Origin: Elusimicrobiota bacterium
GTDB lineage: Bacteria > Elusimicrobiota > Elusimicrobia > UBA1565 > UBA9628
Assembly: GCA_016212855.1 (NCBI GenBank)
Contig: JACRDP010000004.1
Coordinates: forward strand, 1 to 64,000
Direction: 5' to 3'
DNA: 64,000 bases
In this document: one piece after another, positions 1 through 8,221 of the stretch
Layout of the letters: every line of letters begins with the position of its first letter
Position numbering within the stretch: the first letter of the stretch is position 1
The notes under the pieces: model-generated
Seen by the model: the letters and a program-made list of their open reading frames with translations, nothing else
What the model was told of the DNA's origin: nothing
Database searches by the model: none
Program-made: the position numbers and the translations under genes

Positions 1-10
1 ACAAAGGGAG

Positions 11-38
11 AATCGGAAAATCGACCGGCCTGACACCA
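11..38 (+). repeat. Copy of dispersed CCTGACACCA repeat
   Basis: These 28 bases match the right-hand copy at 19418-19445 with one mismatch (GACCGG for GGCCGG). The copy ends 7 bases before the -10 box of the first gene, so it sits in that gene's promoter region. Confidence 0.7.
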
Positions 39-45
39 TCTCTAC

Positions 46-51
46 TATAAT
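46..51 (+). promoter_or_regulatory. Leaderless-type -10 box (TATAAT)
   Basis: Perfect TATAAT with a 6-nt spacer to the ATG at 58, so transcription should begin at or beside the start codon. No Shine-Dalgarno is present and no clear -35 box is visible. Confidence 0.75.
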
Positions 52-57
52 GGGCGC

Positions 58-1845
58 ATGAAGCGCCCGCTTCTTATCTTCGACGGCGACTGCGGCTTTT
101 GCCGCGTCTGGATCGAGCGCTGGCGGATCGCGACCGAAGGCAAGGTCGAGTACGAGCCGTATCAAACCGCGGCCGCCCGGCATAAAGAAGTACCGCGCGA
201 GGATTACGCCGAGGCGGTCCACCTGCTCGAGCGCGGCCGCGTCAGTCGGGGCGCGGAGGCCGTGTTCCGGTCGTTGTCCTACGCCCCGGGCTTCGCCTGG
301 CTGCCGCGCGTGTACGCCGTTCCCGGAATCTCCCGCGTCACGGAACTCGCGTACCGCTTCGTCGCCGCGCGGCGGCCTCAGTTCTCGCGCCTCTCTCGCC
401 TGCTCTACGGCGCGACGCCCGCGCCCGCGCCGATCGCGCGCACGACGCGTCTCGCCCTCGCCGGGATCGGCCTGTGTTACCTGCTGGCCTTCACTTCGCT
501 CGGCTTCCAGCTGCGCGGCCTCATCGGCTCAAACGGCGTCATGCCCGCCGCCGCCTGGCTCGACGCGGCCCGCGCCCAGCTCGGGGCCTCGCGCTACTGG
601 CTGATTCCGACCGTGGCTTGGTTCTCCGCCTCCGACGCGGCGCTCGCGGCGTACGCGTGGCTCGGCGCTCTCGCCTCGCTCGGCCTGATCTTCGGCGTCG
701 CGACGGGACCATGCGCATTCGTCTGCTGGGCGTTGTATCTCTCTCTGTCCGCGATCGGCGCCGATTTCATGAGCTTTCAGTGGGACGTGCTTCTACTGGA
801 GGCCGGGCTCATCGCCTGCGTCCTCGGCTCGTGGAGCCTCTCGGCGCGTAAAATCTCTCCCTCGCGCGGCGCGCTCTGGCTTCTACGTCTGCTTCTGATC
901 AAGCTCATGCTCCAATCGGGGCTGGTCAAGCTGTACTCCGGCGACGCTTGCTGGACGGACCTCACCGCGCTGACTTACCATTATTGGACCCAGCCTCTGC
1001 CCACGCCGCTCGCCTGGTACGCGAATCTCCTGCCGCTTTGGGCGCAGAAGGCGTCGTGCGCCTTGATGTTCGCCGTCGAACTCGGCGCGCCGCTTCTTCT
1101 TCTCCTGCCGCGCCGCCCCCGCGCGGCGGGCGCGCTCGCGATCGCCTTCCTGATGCTCGTTATCGCCGCGACCGGCAACTACGGCTTCTTCAACCTGATC
1201 ACGATCGTTCTGTGCCTCGCCTGCCTCGACGACCGCTTCCTCAACGCGCCTGAAGCCCCCCCCGGCGCACTTCCGTCCCGGATGAGAACGCGCATGCTCG
1301 GGTTGCTCGCTTTGGCTTCTCTGACGATCAGTTTTTTTGAGACCGCGTCGATCGTCGGCAAAATGCCGCCGGCTCCCGTGCGCGGGCTCATCGCCGCCGT
1401 CTCGCCCCTGCGCTCCTTCAACCGCTACGGCCTGTTCGCCGTGATGACGCGAACGCGCGACGAGATCGCCGTCGAGGTGTCCGCGGACGGTCACGAGTGG
1501 CGCGAGTGGCCCTTCCCTTATAAGCCCGGCGACGCGCGCCGCGCCCCGCCGTGGGTCGCGCCGCACATGCCGCGGCTCGACTGGCAGATGTGGTTCGCCG
1601 CGCTCGGGGAGCCCGGGGACAGCCCCTGGTTCAACAACCTGCTCGTGCGCCTTCTCCAGAACGACAAGGACGTCCAGGGGCTGCTCGGACCGCATCCGCT
1701 CGGAGGCGCGCGCCCGGTTTACGCGCGCGCGTGGCGCTACGAGACGGCGTTCTCCACGCCCGAACAGAAGAAGGCCGACGGCTCCTGGTGGACGCGCAAG
1801 CGCAAGGGGCTGTTCTATCCCGTCATCACCCTGAAGACGAACTAA
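58..1845 (+). CDS. DUF393 (DCC) - lipase maturation factor fusion, membrane protein
   Basis: 595 residues. Residues 1 to about 115 are a DUF393 (DCC family) thiol-oxidoreductase-like domain with the signature DGDCGFC at 9-15, whose two cysteines form a CxxC pair. From about residue 135 to the end is a polytopic membrane region like the lipase maturation factor family, with many hydrophobic helices and a soluble C-terminal part rich in Trp and Pro. The family helps fold secreted lipases in vertebrates; the bacterial role is unproven. A redox CxxC domain fused to a folding-type membrane protein suggests assistance of disulfide-containing envelope proteins (inference). The start is set by the TATAAT six bases upstream. 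No lipase gene is adjacent. Confidence 0.85.
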   Translation: MKRPLLIFDGDCGFCRVWIERWRIATEGKVEYEPYQTAAARHKEVPREDYAEAVHLLERGRVSRGAEAVFRSLSYAPGFAWLPRVYAVPGISRVTELAYRFVAARRPQFSRLSRLLYGATPAPAPIARTTRLALAGIGLCYLLAFTSLGFQLRGLIGSNGVMPAAAWLDAARAQLGASRYWLIPTVAWFSASDAALAAYAWLGALASLGLIFGVATGPCAFVCWALYLSLSAIGADFMSFQWDVLLLEAGLIACVLGSWSLSARKISPSRGALWLLRLLLIKLMLQSGLVKLYSGDACWTDLTALTYHYWTQPLPTPLAWYANLLPLWAQKASCALMFAVELGAPLLLLLPRRPRAAGALAIAFLMLVIAATGNYGFFNLITIVLCLACLDDRFLNAPEAPPGALPSRMRTRMLGLLALASLTISFFETASIVGKMPPAPVRGLIAAVSPLRSFNRYGLFAVMTRTRDEIAVEVSADGHEWREWPFPYKPGDARRAPPWVAPHMPRLDWQMWFAALGEPGDSPWFNNLLVRLLQNDKDVQGLLGPHPLGGARPVYARAWRYETAFSTPEQKKADGSWWTRKRKGLFYPVITLKTN

Positions 1846-1854
1846 GCCGGGCGC

Positions 1855-3822
1855 TCAGTTTTTGATCGTCTCGATCTGAACGGTGAGGTGCCGGATCCCG
1901 TGCTTCTCGGTCAGGACGGCTTTCGCCGCGGCGAGCGCTTGGTCGTGGTCGGTTCCGGGCTTGATGAAGAGCGTCGCGGTGAGCGTCGTCATCGTCGAGT
2001 TCAGCGCCCAGACGTGCAGGTCGTGCACGCCGGCCGCGCCCGGAATGGCGAGCAGGTCGGCCTCGATCTTATCGAGGTCGATCCCCGCGGGCACGGCGTC
2101 GATGAGGATGTTCCAGGCGGGCCTGCCCAGCTCCCACGCCGTCTTGGCGATCATCGCCACGATCAGGACGACCGCGACGGGCTCCACCCAGGTCCAGCCG
2201 AGACGGATCGCCGCCGCGGCGGAGAGGATCACGCCGATGGAGCCGATCGCGTCGGTGGCCGCGTGCAGGAAGGCGCCCTTCATGCTCAGGCTTTCGCCGT
2301 GGTGGCGCCACAACAGCGCGGCCGAGATCGCGTTCGCGGCCAGGCTCGCGAGCGCGAACAGCGCCACGCTCCACGTCGCCGCCGCGCCCGGCGTGAAGAA
2401 GCGGTGCCAGGCCTCCATCCCCATCTCGAAGCCCATGAAGGCGATCATCGCCGAGCCGGCCAGGCCGACGACGGACTCGACCTTCAGATAGCCGTAGGAT
2501 TTGCGCGAGTTCGGCGGGCGGCGCGACATCCAGATCGAGAACAGCGCGGCCAGGCCGATGAGCTGATCGGACGCGAGGTGGATCGCGTCGGCCTTGAGCG
2601 CGACGTTGCCTGTGACGAATCCGCCGATGAGCTCGACCACCGCGAACAGCGACGCGACAACGAGCGCGCGCTTGAGTGCGACCTCGTGCAGGGGGCCGCG
2701 GGTGTCGGCGAGCTCGTCGGGCGGCTGGCGGTAGGCCTGGAGGCCGGGACCGGTCTGACGGCGGCGCGCCTCGACGAGCGCCAGCTCGAGGGCGGAGCGC
2801 ATGTGCGGACGCTCCTCGCGCGAACGCATCCACTCCAGCGCGGCGTGCGCCTTCGGGCTGCGGGCCGTGGAGAGCGCCTGGATCGCGGCGAGGCGGGCGT
2901 CTTCGGACGGATCGAGCGCTCCGGCGTCGGAGAGGGCCTCGACCGCGGCGGGGGCGTCGTCGTGACGCACGAGCCAGGCGAGGGTCGTCGCGGCGGCTTC
3001 GCGAGGGCCGGAGCGGGGATTTTTGGAGAGCGTGCGGATGAGTTTGGGCTCGGCGGCGCGGGCGAGGCGGATCAAGGCGGCGAGGGCGGCGCGGCGGACG
3101 CGCGGGGACGGGTCGTTTTCGTGGGCCCAGCCGAGCGCCGGGATGGTCTCGACACGGCCGAGGGAGGAGAGCATGCGCGCGGCGACGGCGCGGCGGGCGG
3201 GCGGGAGCGAGGTGTCGTTTAAGCGGGAGGCGTAGCGCTGGACGAGGACGCCGTCGCGGTAGATCGAGTAGAGGGCGACGGCGCCGGACCAGCGGGCGAG
3301 GCGGCTCGTGAAGCGCTGCGGCAGGTCGCGGGGTTGACGCGGGGTGAAGGCGGGTTTGGGGTCGTTTTCGGGTTCGTCGCCGGCCGAAGCGGCGGAACGG
3401 ATTATCGCGCCGTCGAAAAATACCGAGGACTGGGCCGGGGCCATGCCGGGCGCCGCCAGCGGCGGCGACGGCTTCGCCGTGTTCGGGTGAGCGACGGGAA
3501 CGGCGAACGCAACGGCATTGGGAATTAATGCGGCGAGCGGCTGCGCCGCCGCCGGGATCGCGACGGCGACGGCGGGGATGGGCGAAGGCGTGGGCACGAC
3601 TGACGGCGTTAACGACGACGACAGCAACGGATTTTGAACGGCAACGGATGGGTCGCTCATCGGGAGCACGGCGTTCAAATCGGGTAATGACGACGGCACG
3701 GCGAGGGAAGGTGTTAACGCCGAAATTCGGGGAATTCCCCTAACGGCTTGGGCGGCCGCGGTGGTAGGGACGGCCGAGGCCGCCAGACATATTGAAACGG
3801 ATAACGAGAATCCACGTCGCAT
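1855..3822 (-). CDS. Exported HEAT-repeat / cation diffusion facilitator (Zn-type) fusion
   Basis: 655 residues from ATG 3822. Order: signal peptide (1 to about 25, ending near AAAQA), Pro/Ala/Val/Leu-rich stretch (26-134), FFDG (135-138), Arg-rich HEAT-like helical repeats (about 165-355), then a complete cation diffusion facilitator from about 378. The two intramembrane metal motifs are HxxxD at 415-419 and HxxxD at 520-524, as in Zn/Cd/Co exporters of the CzcD/ZitB type; the C-terminal cytoplasmic domain has HDLHVWAL near 600. Ordinary CDF proteins are about 300 residues without a signal peptide or HEAT domain. The exported N-terminus would put the HEAT part outside the cytoplasmic membrane (inference). 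It shares the leader architecture of four other proteins here. Confidence 0.85.
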   Translation of the reverse strand: MRRGFSLSVSICLAASAVPTTAAAQAVRGIPRISALTPSLAVPSSLPDLNAVLPMSDPSVAVQNPLLSSSLTPSVVPTPSPIPAVAVAIPAAAQPLAALIPNAVAFAVPVAHPNTAKPSPPLAAPGMAPAQSSVFFDGAIIRSAASAGDEPENDPKPAFTPRQPRDLPQRFTSRLARWSGAVALYSIYRDGVLVQRYASRLNDTSLPPARRAVAARMLSSLGRVETIPALGWAHENDPSPRVRRAALAALIRLARAAEPKLIRTLSKNPRSGPREAAATTLAWLVRHDDAPAAVEALSDAGALDPSEDARLAAIQALSTARSPKAHAALEWMRSREERPHMRSALELALVEARRRQTGPGLQAYRQPPDELADTRGPLHEVALKRALVVASLFAVVELIGGFVTGNVALKADAIHLASDQLIGLAALFSIWMSRRPPNSRKSYGYLKVESVVGLAGSAMIAFMGFEMGMEAWHRFFTPGAAATWSVALFALASLAANAISAALLWRHHGESLSMKGAFLHAATDAIGSIGVILSAAAAIRLGWTWVEPVAVVLIVAMIAKTAWELGRPAWNILIDAVPAGIDLDKIEADLLAIPGAAGVHDLHVWALNSTMTTLTATLFIKPGTDHDQALAAAKAVLTEKHGIRHLTVQIETIKN

Positions 3823-3828
3823 AGGCGT

Positions 3829-3834
3829 ATTATA
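3829..3834 (-). promoter_or_regulatory. Leaderless-type -10 box (TATAAT) of HEAT-CDF gene
   Basis: Read on the reverse strand, TATAAT is followed by 6 nt and the ATG at 3822. This decides the start, because an upstream in-frame ATG at 3858 would lie before the promoter. Confidence 0.75.
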
Positions 3835-3897
3835 GGAACAGCGTCGGGATGCGTACATGAGACCAACGGTCCCTTTTTATGGGTCCATACGGCCTGA

Positions 3898-3903
3898 TAC
3901 AAT
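3898..3903 (+). promoter_or_regulatory. Leaderless-type -10 box (TACAAT) of cytochrome gene
   Basis: TACAAT followed by 5 nt and the ATG at 3909. Selects ATG 3909 over the in-frame ATG at 3879. Confidence 0.6.
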
Positions 3904-3908
3904 GCCTC

Positions 3909-4706
3909 ATGATCTGGATTCTTCCTCTACTTCTTCTCGCGCCTTCGGCGCGCGCTCTTGATTCCCGTGCCTTGACCTTCACCTCCGGTGATAAAACGGT
4001 GCTGCGTTTAACTGCCGCCGATCTCGCCAAACGGCCCGCCGCGCGTACGATCACGATTGCGGATCCGATCTACAAAAAAACCAAAACATATCGCGCCGTG
4101 CCGTTGAAGGATCTCCTGACGGCCGCATATGGCGGGACGTGGGGCGAGAACGCTCTCGGCGAGGTGTTCTTCGACGCCTTAGACGGATACCGGTCGCACG
4201 CCAAGGTGTCCGTGCTGATGAACGACGGCGGCATGGTGGTTTTCTCCGATGTGGATGTTCCCGATTGGGAGACGATCCCGGGTAAGGGCAAGAAGCCCGC
4301 GCCGTTCTATCTCGTGTGGACCGGACCGGCTCAGGGGCTCAAGGATTTTCCCTGGCCCTGGCAGCTCGTCGGCGTCAAGATGACCATTTTGGAGGACGAG
4401 TACCCGAAAGCGCTGCCGAAGAACGCCGCCCCCGACTCCGCCGCCGTGCGCGGCTGGACGATCTTCAGGCGCTCCTGCATCTCCTGCCACGCGATGAGCG
4501 GAGACGGCGGCACGGTCGGCCCCGATCTCAACGAGCCCCGCGGCATCACCCGCTACCACGGCAAGGCGCACTTGAAGTCGTACATCAAGAAGGCCTCCTC
4601 CTTCCGCCACACCAAGATGCCCGACTTCGACGAGTTGGAGAACTCCGAGCTCAACGACCTCATGGCCTACTTCGACCATATGACCGCCCTCGCCGGAACT
4701 AAATAG
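3909..4706 (+). CDS. Exported c-type cytochrome with molybdopterin-oxidoreductase-like N-terminal domain
   Basis: 265 residues. A signal peptide (1 to about 16) precedes a domain of about 140 residues resembling the sulfite-oxidase-type Oxidored_molyb fold, with the pattern LTAADLAKRP...VPLKDLL; it probably does not bind cofactor. The C-terminal third is a monoheme cytochrome c with the heme motif CISCH at 190-194 and a likely axial Met in KMPDF. It should carry electrons in the periplasm. It lies 22 bases upstream of the xanthine dehydrogenase operon, so it may accept electrons derived from purine oxidation (inference), although the dehydrogenase subunits have no export signals. Confidence 0.8.
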   Translation: MIWILPLLLLAPSARALDSRALTFTSGDKTVLRLTAADLAKRPAARTITIADPIYKKTKTYRAVPLKDLLTAAYGGTWGENALGEVFFDALDGYRSHAKVSVLMNDGGMVVFSDVDVPDWETIPGKGKKPAPFYLVWTGPAQGLKDFPWPWQLVGVKMTILEDEYPKALPKNAAPDSAAVRGWTIFRRSCISCHAMSGDGGTVGPDLNEPRGITRYHGKAHLKSYIKKASSFRHTKMPDFDELENSELNDLMAYFDHMTALAGTK

Positions 4707-4715
4707 TCTTTTTGG

Positions 4716-4721
4716 TAAGAT
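4716..4721 (+). promoter_or_regulatory. Leaderless-type -10 box (TAAGAT) of xanthine dehydrogenase operon
   Basis: TAAGAT followed by 7 nt and the ATG at 4729, located just after the cytochrome stop codon. Confidence 0.55.
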
Positions 4722-4728
4722 TGCGGCC

Positions 4729-6906
4729 ATGAGCGTCGGAAAGAACGAGCCGCGGCGGGACGGGCCGGCGAAGCTGACCGGCCGGGCCAAGTATCTCGAC
4801 GACCTCGACATCCCCGGCTGCTGGCATGGCGTGACGGTGCGCGCCACGGTGCCGCACGGAAAGATCAAGTCCGTCTCCTACGATCCCTCGTTCCCGTGGC
4901 AGGAGTGCGTGATCGCGACCGCCGAGGATATTCCGGGAAAAAACCTCGTGGCCCTGATCGAGGCCGACCAGCCCCTGCTCGCGGACGGGATCGTGCGCCA
5001 TCGCGAGGAGGCGGTCATCCTCATCGCGCACCCCGATCGCGCGACGGCGTACGAGGCGGCCAAGCGCGTCAAGATCGAGTACGAGCCTTTGCCCCCCGTC
5101 TTCGACATGGAGAAGTCGGAGAAGGTCTTCAAATCGTTCAAGATCGAGCGCGGCGACGTGGACGCGGGCTTCGCCGCGGCCGACGTCATCGTGGAAGGCG
5201 AGTACCGCACTCCGTCGCAGGAGCAGGCCTACATCGAGAACAACGCGATCGCGGCCTATGAAGAGAACGGGATATTGATCGTGACCGGCTCGATCCAGTG
5301 CCCGTACTACGTGCTCAAGGCCATGAAGCAGGCCTTCGACCGGGACGAAACCAAGATTCGCGTCATACAGACCGTGACCGGCGGCGGCTTCGGCGGCAAG
5401 GAGGAGTACCCCTCCATGTTGGCCGGGCACGCCGCGCTCCTCGCGCTCAAGGCCGGCCGCCCGGTCAAGATCGTCTACGACCGCCACGAGGACATGACCG
5501 CGACGACCAAGCGCCACCCCGCGATCGTGCGCCATAAGACGGGCCTTATGAAAGATGGGAAGCTCGTGGCCCAAGATATCGAGGTCGTCATGGACGGCGG
5601 CGCCTACGCGACCTTGTCGGCCGTCGTGCTCTCGCGCGGGACATTGCACGCCGCGGGCGTGTACGAGTGCCCGAACACGCGCGTGCGCTCGAAGGTCGTG
5701 ATGACGCACACCCCTCCCAACGGCGCGTTCCGGGGATTCGGCGCTCCGCAAACCCTGTTCGCCGTCGAGCTCCACTGGGAAAAAATCGCCGACGTGCTGA
5801 AAATCGATTCGTTGGTTCTTCGCCAAAAGAATATCTTCAAACTCGGCTCGACCACGGCCACGGGTCAGAAGCTGCTCGAATCCGTCGGCGCGGAAGAGTG
5901 TCTCCAAAAGACGGTCAAGGGTTCCAAGTACGTCGCCAAGCGCAAAGAGTACGATCGCTGGAACAAGAGCTCCAAAAATAAAACCTGGAAGGGCATCGGC
6001 CTGGCCGTGTGTCACCACGGCGCGGGCTTCACCGGATCTGGAGAAGTGTATCTCGCTTCGCGCGCCGGCGTCGCGCTCACCCGGAGCGGCGAATTGATCG
6101 TGCTCGCGGCTTCGACAGAGATCGGCCAGGGCACGAACACGATGTTCGCGCAGGTCGCCTCCGACGCCCTCGGCGTGCCCGCGTCCTGGTTCTCGGTCGA
6201 GACGCCCGACACGCACAAGGTTCCCGACTCGGGCCCGACGGTGGCCTCGCGCACCTGCATGGTCGTCGGCGGGCTCGTGAGCCGAGCGACGCGTGAGCTC
6301 AAACGCGCCTTCGAAGCCGAATACGGCAAGGTGCCGAAAACGCCCGCCGATCTTAAAAAAGCCGCCGCCGTGCTGTGCGCCGGCAAGGCCGCGCGCCGCT
6401 TCGAGGTGCAGTACGAGAAGCCCCCCGAGGTCACCTGGGACGACGCGACCTACCGCGGCGACGCGTACGGCGTCTATTCTTACGCGGCCATCGCGGTGGA
6501 CCTCGAGATCGACAAGCTCACCTACGAGGTGCGCGTCAACAAGGTCACGACCGCGCAGGACATCGGCAAGGCGATCAACCCCCTTCTCGCCGAGGGCCAG
6601 ATCATCGGCGGCTCGACCCAGGGACTCGGCTGGGCGCTTTTGGAAGAGCCCATTTTCAAAGACGGGATCATGATCAACGGCCAGTTCACCAACTACATCA
6701 TCCCGACCTCGCTCGACACGCCTCCGTTTCAGGTTTCCCTCGTCGAGAAACCCTACTCGCGGGGACCGTTCGGCGCGAAGGGCGTCGGCGAGCTGCCCAT
6801 GGACATCCCGGGCCCCGCCGTCGCCGCCGCCGTCAAGCACGCGACGGGGCGGCTGATCCCGACCTTGCCGCACACGCCGGAGCGCATAGCCAAGGCCCTG
6901 TCATGA
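4729..6906 (+). CDS. pucD: Xanthine dehydrogenase, molybdenum-binding subunit
   Basis: 725 residues, the usual length for the separate Mo subunit. Oxidises hypoxanthine/xanthine to urate using molybdopterin. Visible signatures: an N-terminal small domain (DGPAKLTGRAKYLDDL), GGGFGGKEE near 220, FRGFGAPQ near 330, EIGQGT near 465, and the C-terminal GVGELP near 690 whose Glu is the catalytic base in this family. No signal peptide. It begins a four-gene run in which each stop overlaps the next start (ATGA): Mo, 2Fe-2S and FAD subunits, then the DUF6986 gene. Other molybdenum hydroxylases of the family are possible, but the surrounding ureide genes make purine oxidation by far the most likely. 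Confidence 0.92.
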   Translation: MSVGKNEPRRDGPAKLTGRAKYLDDLDIPGCWHGVTVRATVPHGKIKSVSYDPSFPWQECVIATAEDIPGKNLVALIEADQPLLADGIVRHREEAVILIAHPDRATAYEAAKRVKIEYEPLPPVFDMEKSEKVFKSFKIERGDVDAGFAAADVIVEGEYRTPSQEQAYIENNAIAAYEENGILIVTGSIQCPYYVLKAMKQAFDRDETKIRVIQTVTGGGFGGKEEYPSMLAGHAALLALKAGRPVKIVYDRHEDMTATTKRHPAIVRHKTGLMKDGKLVAQDIEVVMDGGAYATLSAVVLSRGTLHAAGVYECPNTRVRSKVVMTHTPPNGAFRGFGAPQTLFAVELHWEKIADVLKIDSLVLRQKNIFKLGSTTATGQKLLESVGAEECLQKTVKGSKYVAKRKEYDRWNKSSKNKTWKGIGLAVCHHGAGFTGSGEVYLASRAGVALTRSGELIVLAASTEIGQGTNTMFAQVASDALGVPASWFSVETPDTHKVPDSGPTVASRTCMVVGGLVSRATRELKRAFEAEYGKVPKTPADLKKAAAVLCAGKAARRFEVQYEKPPEVTWDDATYRGDAYGVYSYAAIAVDLEIDKLTYEVRVNKVTTAQDIGKAINPLLAEGQIIGGSTQGLGWALLEEPIFKDGIMINGQFTNYIIPTSLDTPPFQVSLVEKPYSRGPFGAKGVGELPMDIPGPAVAAAVKHATGRLIPTLPHTPERIAKALS

Positions 6907-7358
6907 TCAAGCTCACCGTCAACGGCAAGAAGAAATCGTTCGGCGGCGCCCCGTTCAAGCGCCTGATCGACACCCTGCGCGAGGACTTCGCGCTGACCGG
7001 CACGAAGGAAGGCTGCGGCGAGGGCGAGTGCGGCGCCTGCACCGTGCTCCTCGACGGAGAGCCGGTGAACTCCTGCCTGATTCCCGTCTGCCAGGCCGAG
7101 GGGTGCAAGGTGGAGACGGTCGAGTCCCTGGGAACCCCGGAGAAACTCTCCAAGCTTCAGGCCGGCTTTCTCGCCTGCGGCGGCGCGCAATGCGGGATCT
7201 GCACGCCCGGGATGCTCATGACGGCGCAGGCGCACATCCGCACGAAGGGAAAGTGCGACGACAAATCGATCCGGACGGCGCTGTCGGGGAATTTGTGCCG
7301 CTGCACCGGCTACCAGGACATCGTGAAGTCCGTCCTCAAGGCGGCGAAAGGCCGATGA
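6903..7358 (+). CDS. pucE: Xanthine dehydrogenase, 2Fe-2S subunit
   Basis: 151 residues. The N-terminal plant-type ferredoxin cluster is held by GCGEGECGACTVLLDG plus a later Cys (NSCL), and the C-terminal four-helix cluster by CGGAQCGICTPGM and CRCTGYQ. It passes electrons from the molybdenum centre to the FAD subunit. Start ATG 6903 overlaps the stop of the Mo subunit gene by four bases, indicating translational coupling. Confidence 0.95.
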   Translation: MIKLTVNGKKKSFGGAPFKRLIDTLREDFALTGTKEGCGEGECGACTVLLDGEPVNSCLIPVCQAEGCKVETVESLGTPEKLSKLQAGFLACGGAQCGICTPGMLMTAQAHIRTKGKCDDKSIRTALSGNLCRCTGYQDIVKSVLKAAKGR

Positions 7359-8221
7359 GAGGCGACGCGAAGTCGATGACCGTGCTCCGGCCCCGCTCGG
7401 CCGCCGAGGCCGTGAAGTCCTACGCGAAGGTTCCCACCGCCATGCCGCTCGCGGGCGGGACCGACCTCATGGTCGGCTGGAATCTGGGGGTATTAAATGG
7501 GAGGTCGATTCTCGACCTCTCACGCGTCGCGGAGTGGAAGAAGATCAACGTGGTGTCGGACGGGATCGATATCGGGAGTCTCGTCACGCACTCCGAGATA
7601 CAGAAGCATCCGGTGATCCGCAAGCGGTTCCCCCTGCTCGTCGCGGCGTGCGGGACCGTCGGGGCGGCGCAGATCCAGAACCGGGGGACGATCGGCGGGA
7701 ATATCGCCAACGCGTCGCCGGCCGGAGACACCTTCCCGGCGCTGGCCGTCTACGAGGCCACGGTACGCGTGCTTGGACAATCGGGACGCCGCGGCGTCCC
7801 GATTTCTGAGATATTCGCCGGCGTGAAGAAGACGACGCTCAAGCCGGGAGAGCTCATCGAGGCCGTGTTCCTGCCTTTTACGGATACGGCGCCGACGCGC
7901 GGCGTTTTCAGGAAGGTCGGGACACGCGCCGCGCAGGCGATTTCAAAGACCATGTTCGCCGGCCTCCTTTTCAACGGCAAAGGCGGAGTACTCGCGGAAG
8001 CACGGCTCGCGTTCGGGAGCCTGGCGCCGACGGTCAGACGTCTGTATGCCGCCGAATCTTTCTTGAAAGGCCGAAAGCTCGATGACAAGACAATAAATGC
8101 CGCCGCCGAATTGATGACGACGGACGTTTCACCGATCGACGACATCCGCTCGACGCGCGAATACCGGCTGGTTGTTTCCAGAAATTTATTGATCGCTTTT
8201 TTAAAGGGAGAAGTGAAATGA
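7355..8221 (+). CDS. pucC: Xanthine dehydrogenase, FAD-binding subunit
   Basis: 288 residues, normal for the medium subunit. FAD-binding motifs are PLAGGTDLMVGW near 31 and TIGGNIANASPAGDT near 110; the C-terminal CO-dehydrogenase-flavoprotein domain follows. It takes electrons from the 2Fe-2S clusters; the final acceptor (NAD+, quinone or the nearby cytochrome) cannot be read from the sequence. Coupled by ATGA overlaps on both sides. Confidence 0.92.
   Translation: MRGDAKSMTVLRPRSAAEAVKSYAKVPTAMPLAGGTDLMVGWNLGVLNGRSILDLSRVAEWKKINVVSDGIDIGSLVTHSEIQKHPVIRKRFPLLVAACGTVGAAQIQNRGTIGGNIANASPAGDTFPALAVYEATVRVLGQSGRRGVPISEIFAGVKKTTLKPGELIEAVFLPFTDTAPTRGVFRKVGTRAAQAISKTMFAGLLFNGKGGVLAEARLAFGSLAPTVRRLYAAESFLKGRKLDDKTINAAAELMTTDVSPIDDIRSTREYRLVVSRNLLIAFLKGEVK

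Noticed and set aside
4699-6873. 724-codon open frame antisense to the xanthine dehydrogenase Mo subunit
   Set aside because: The forward frame encodes an unmistakable enzyme; the antisense product is Arg/Asp/Gly/Leu/Val-rich with no domain, typical of GC-rich shadow frames.
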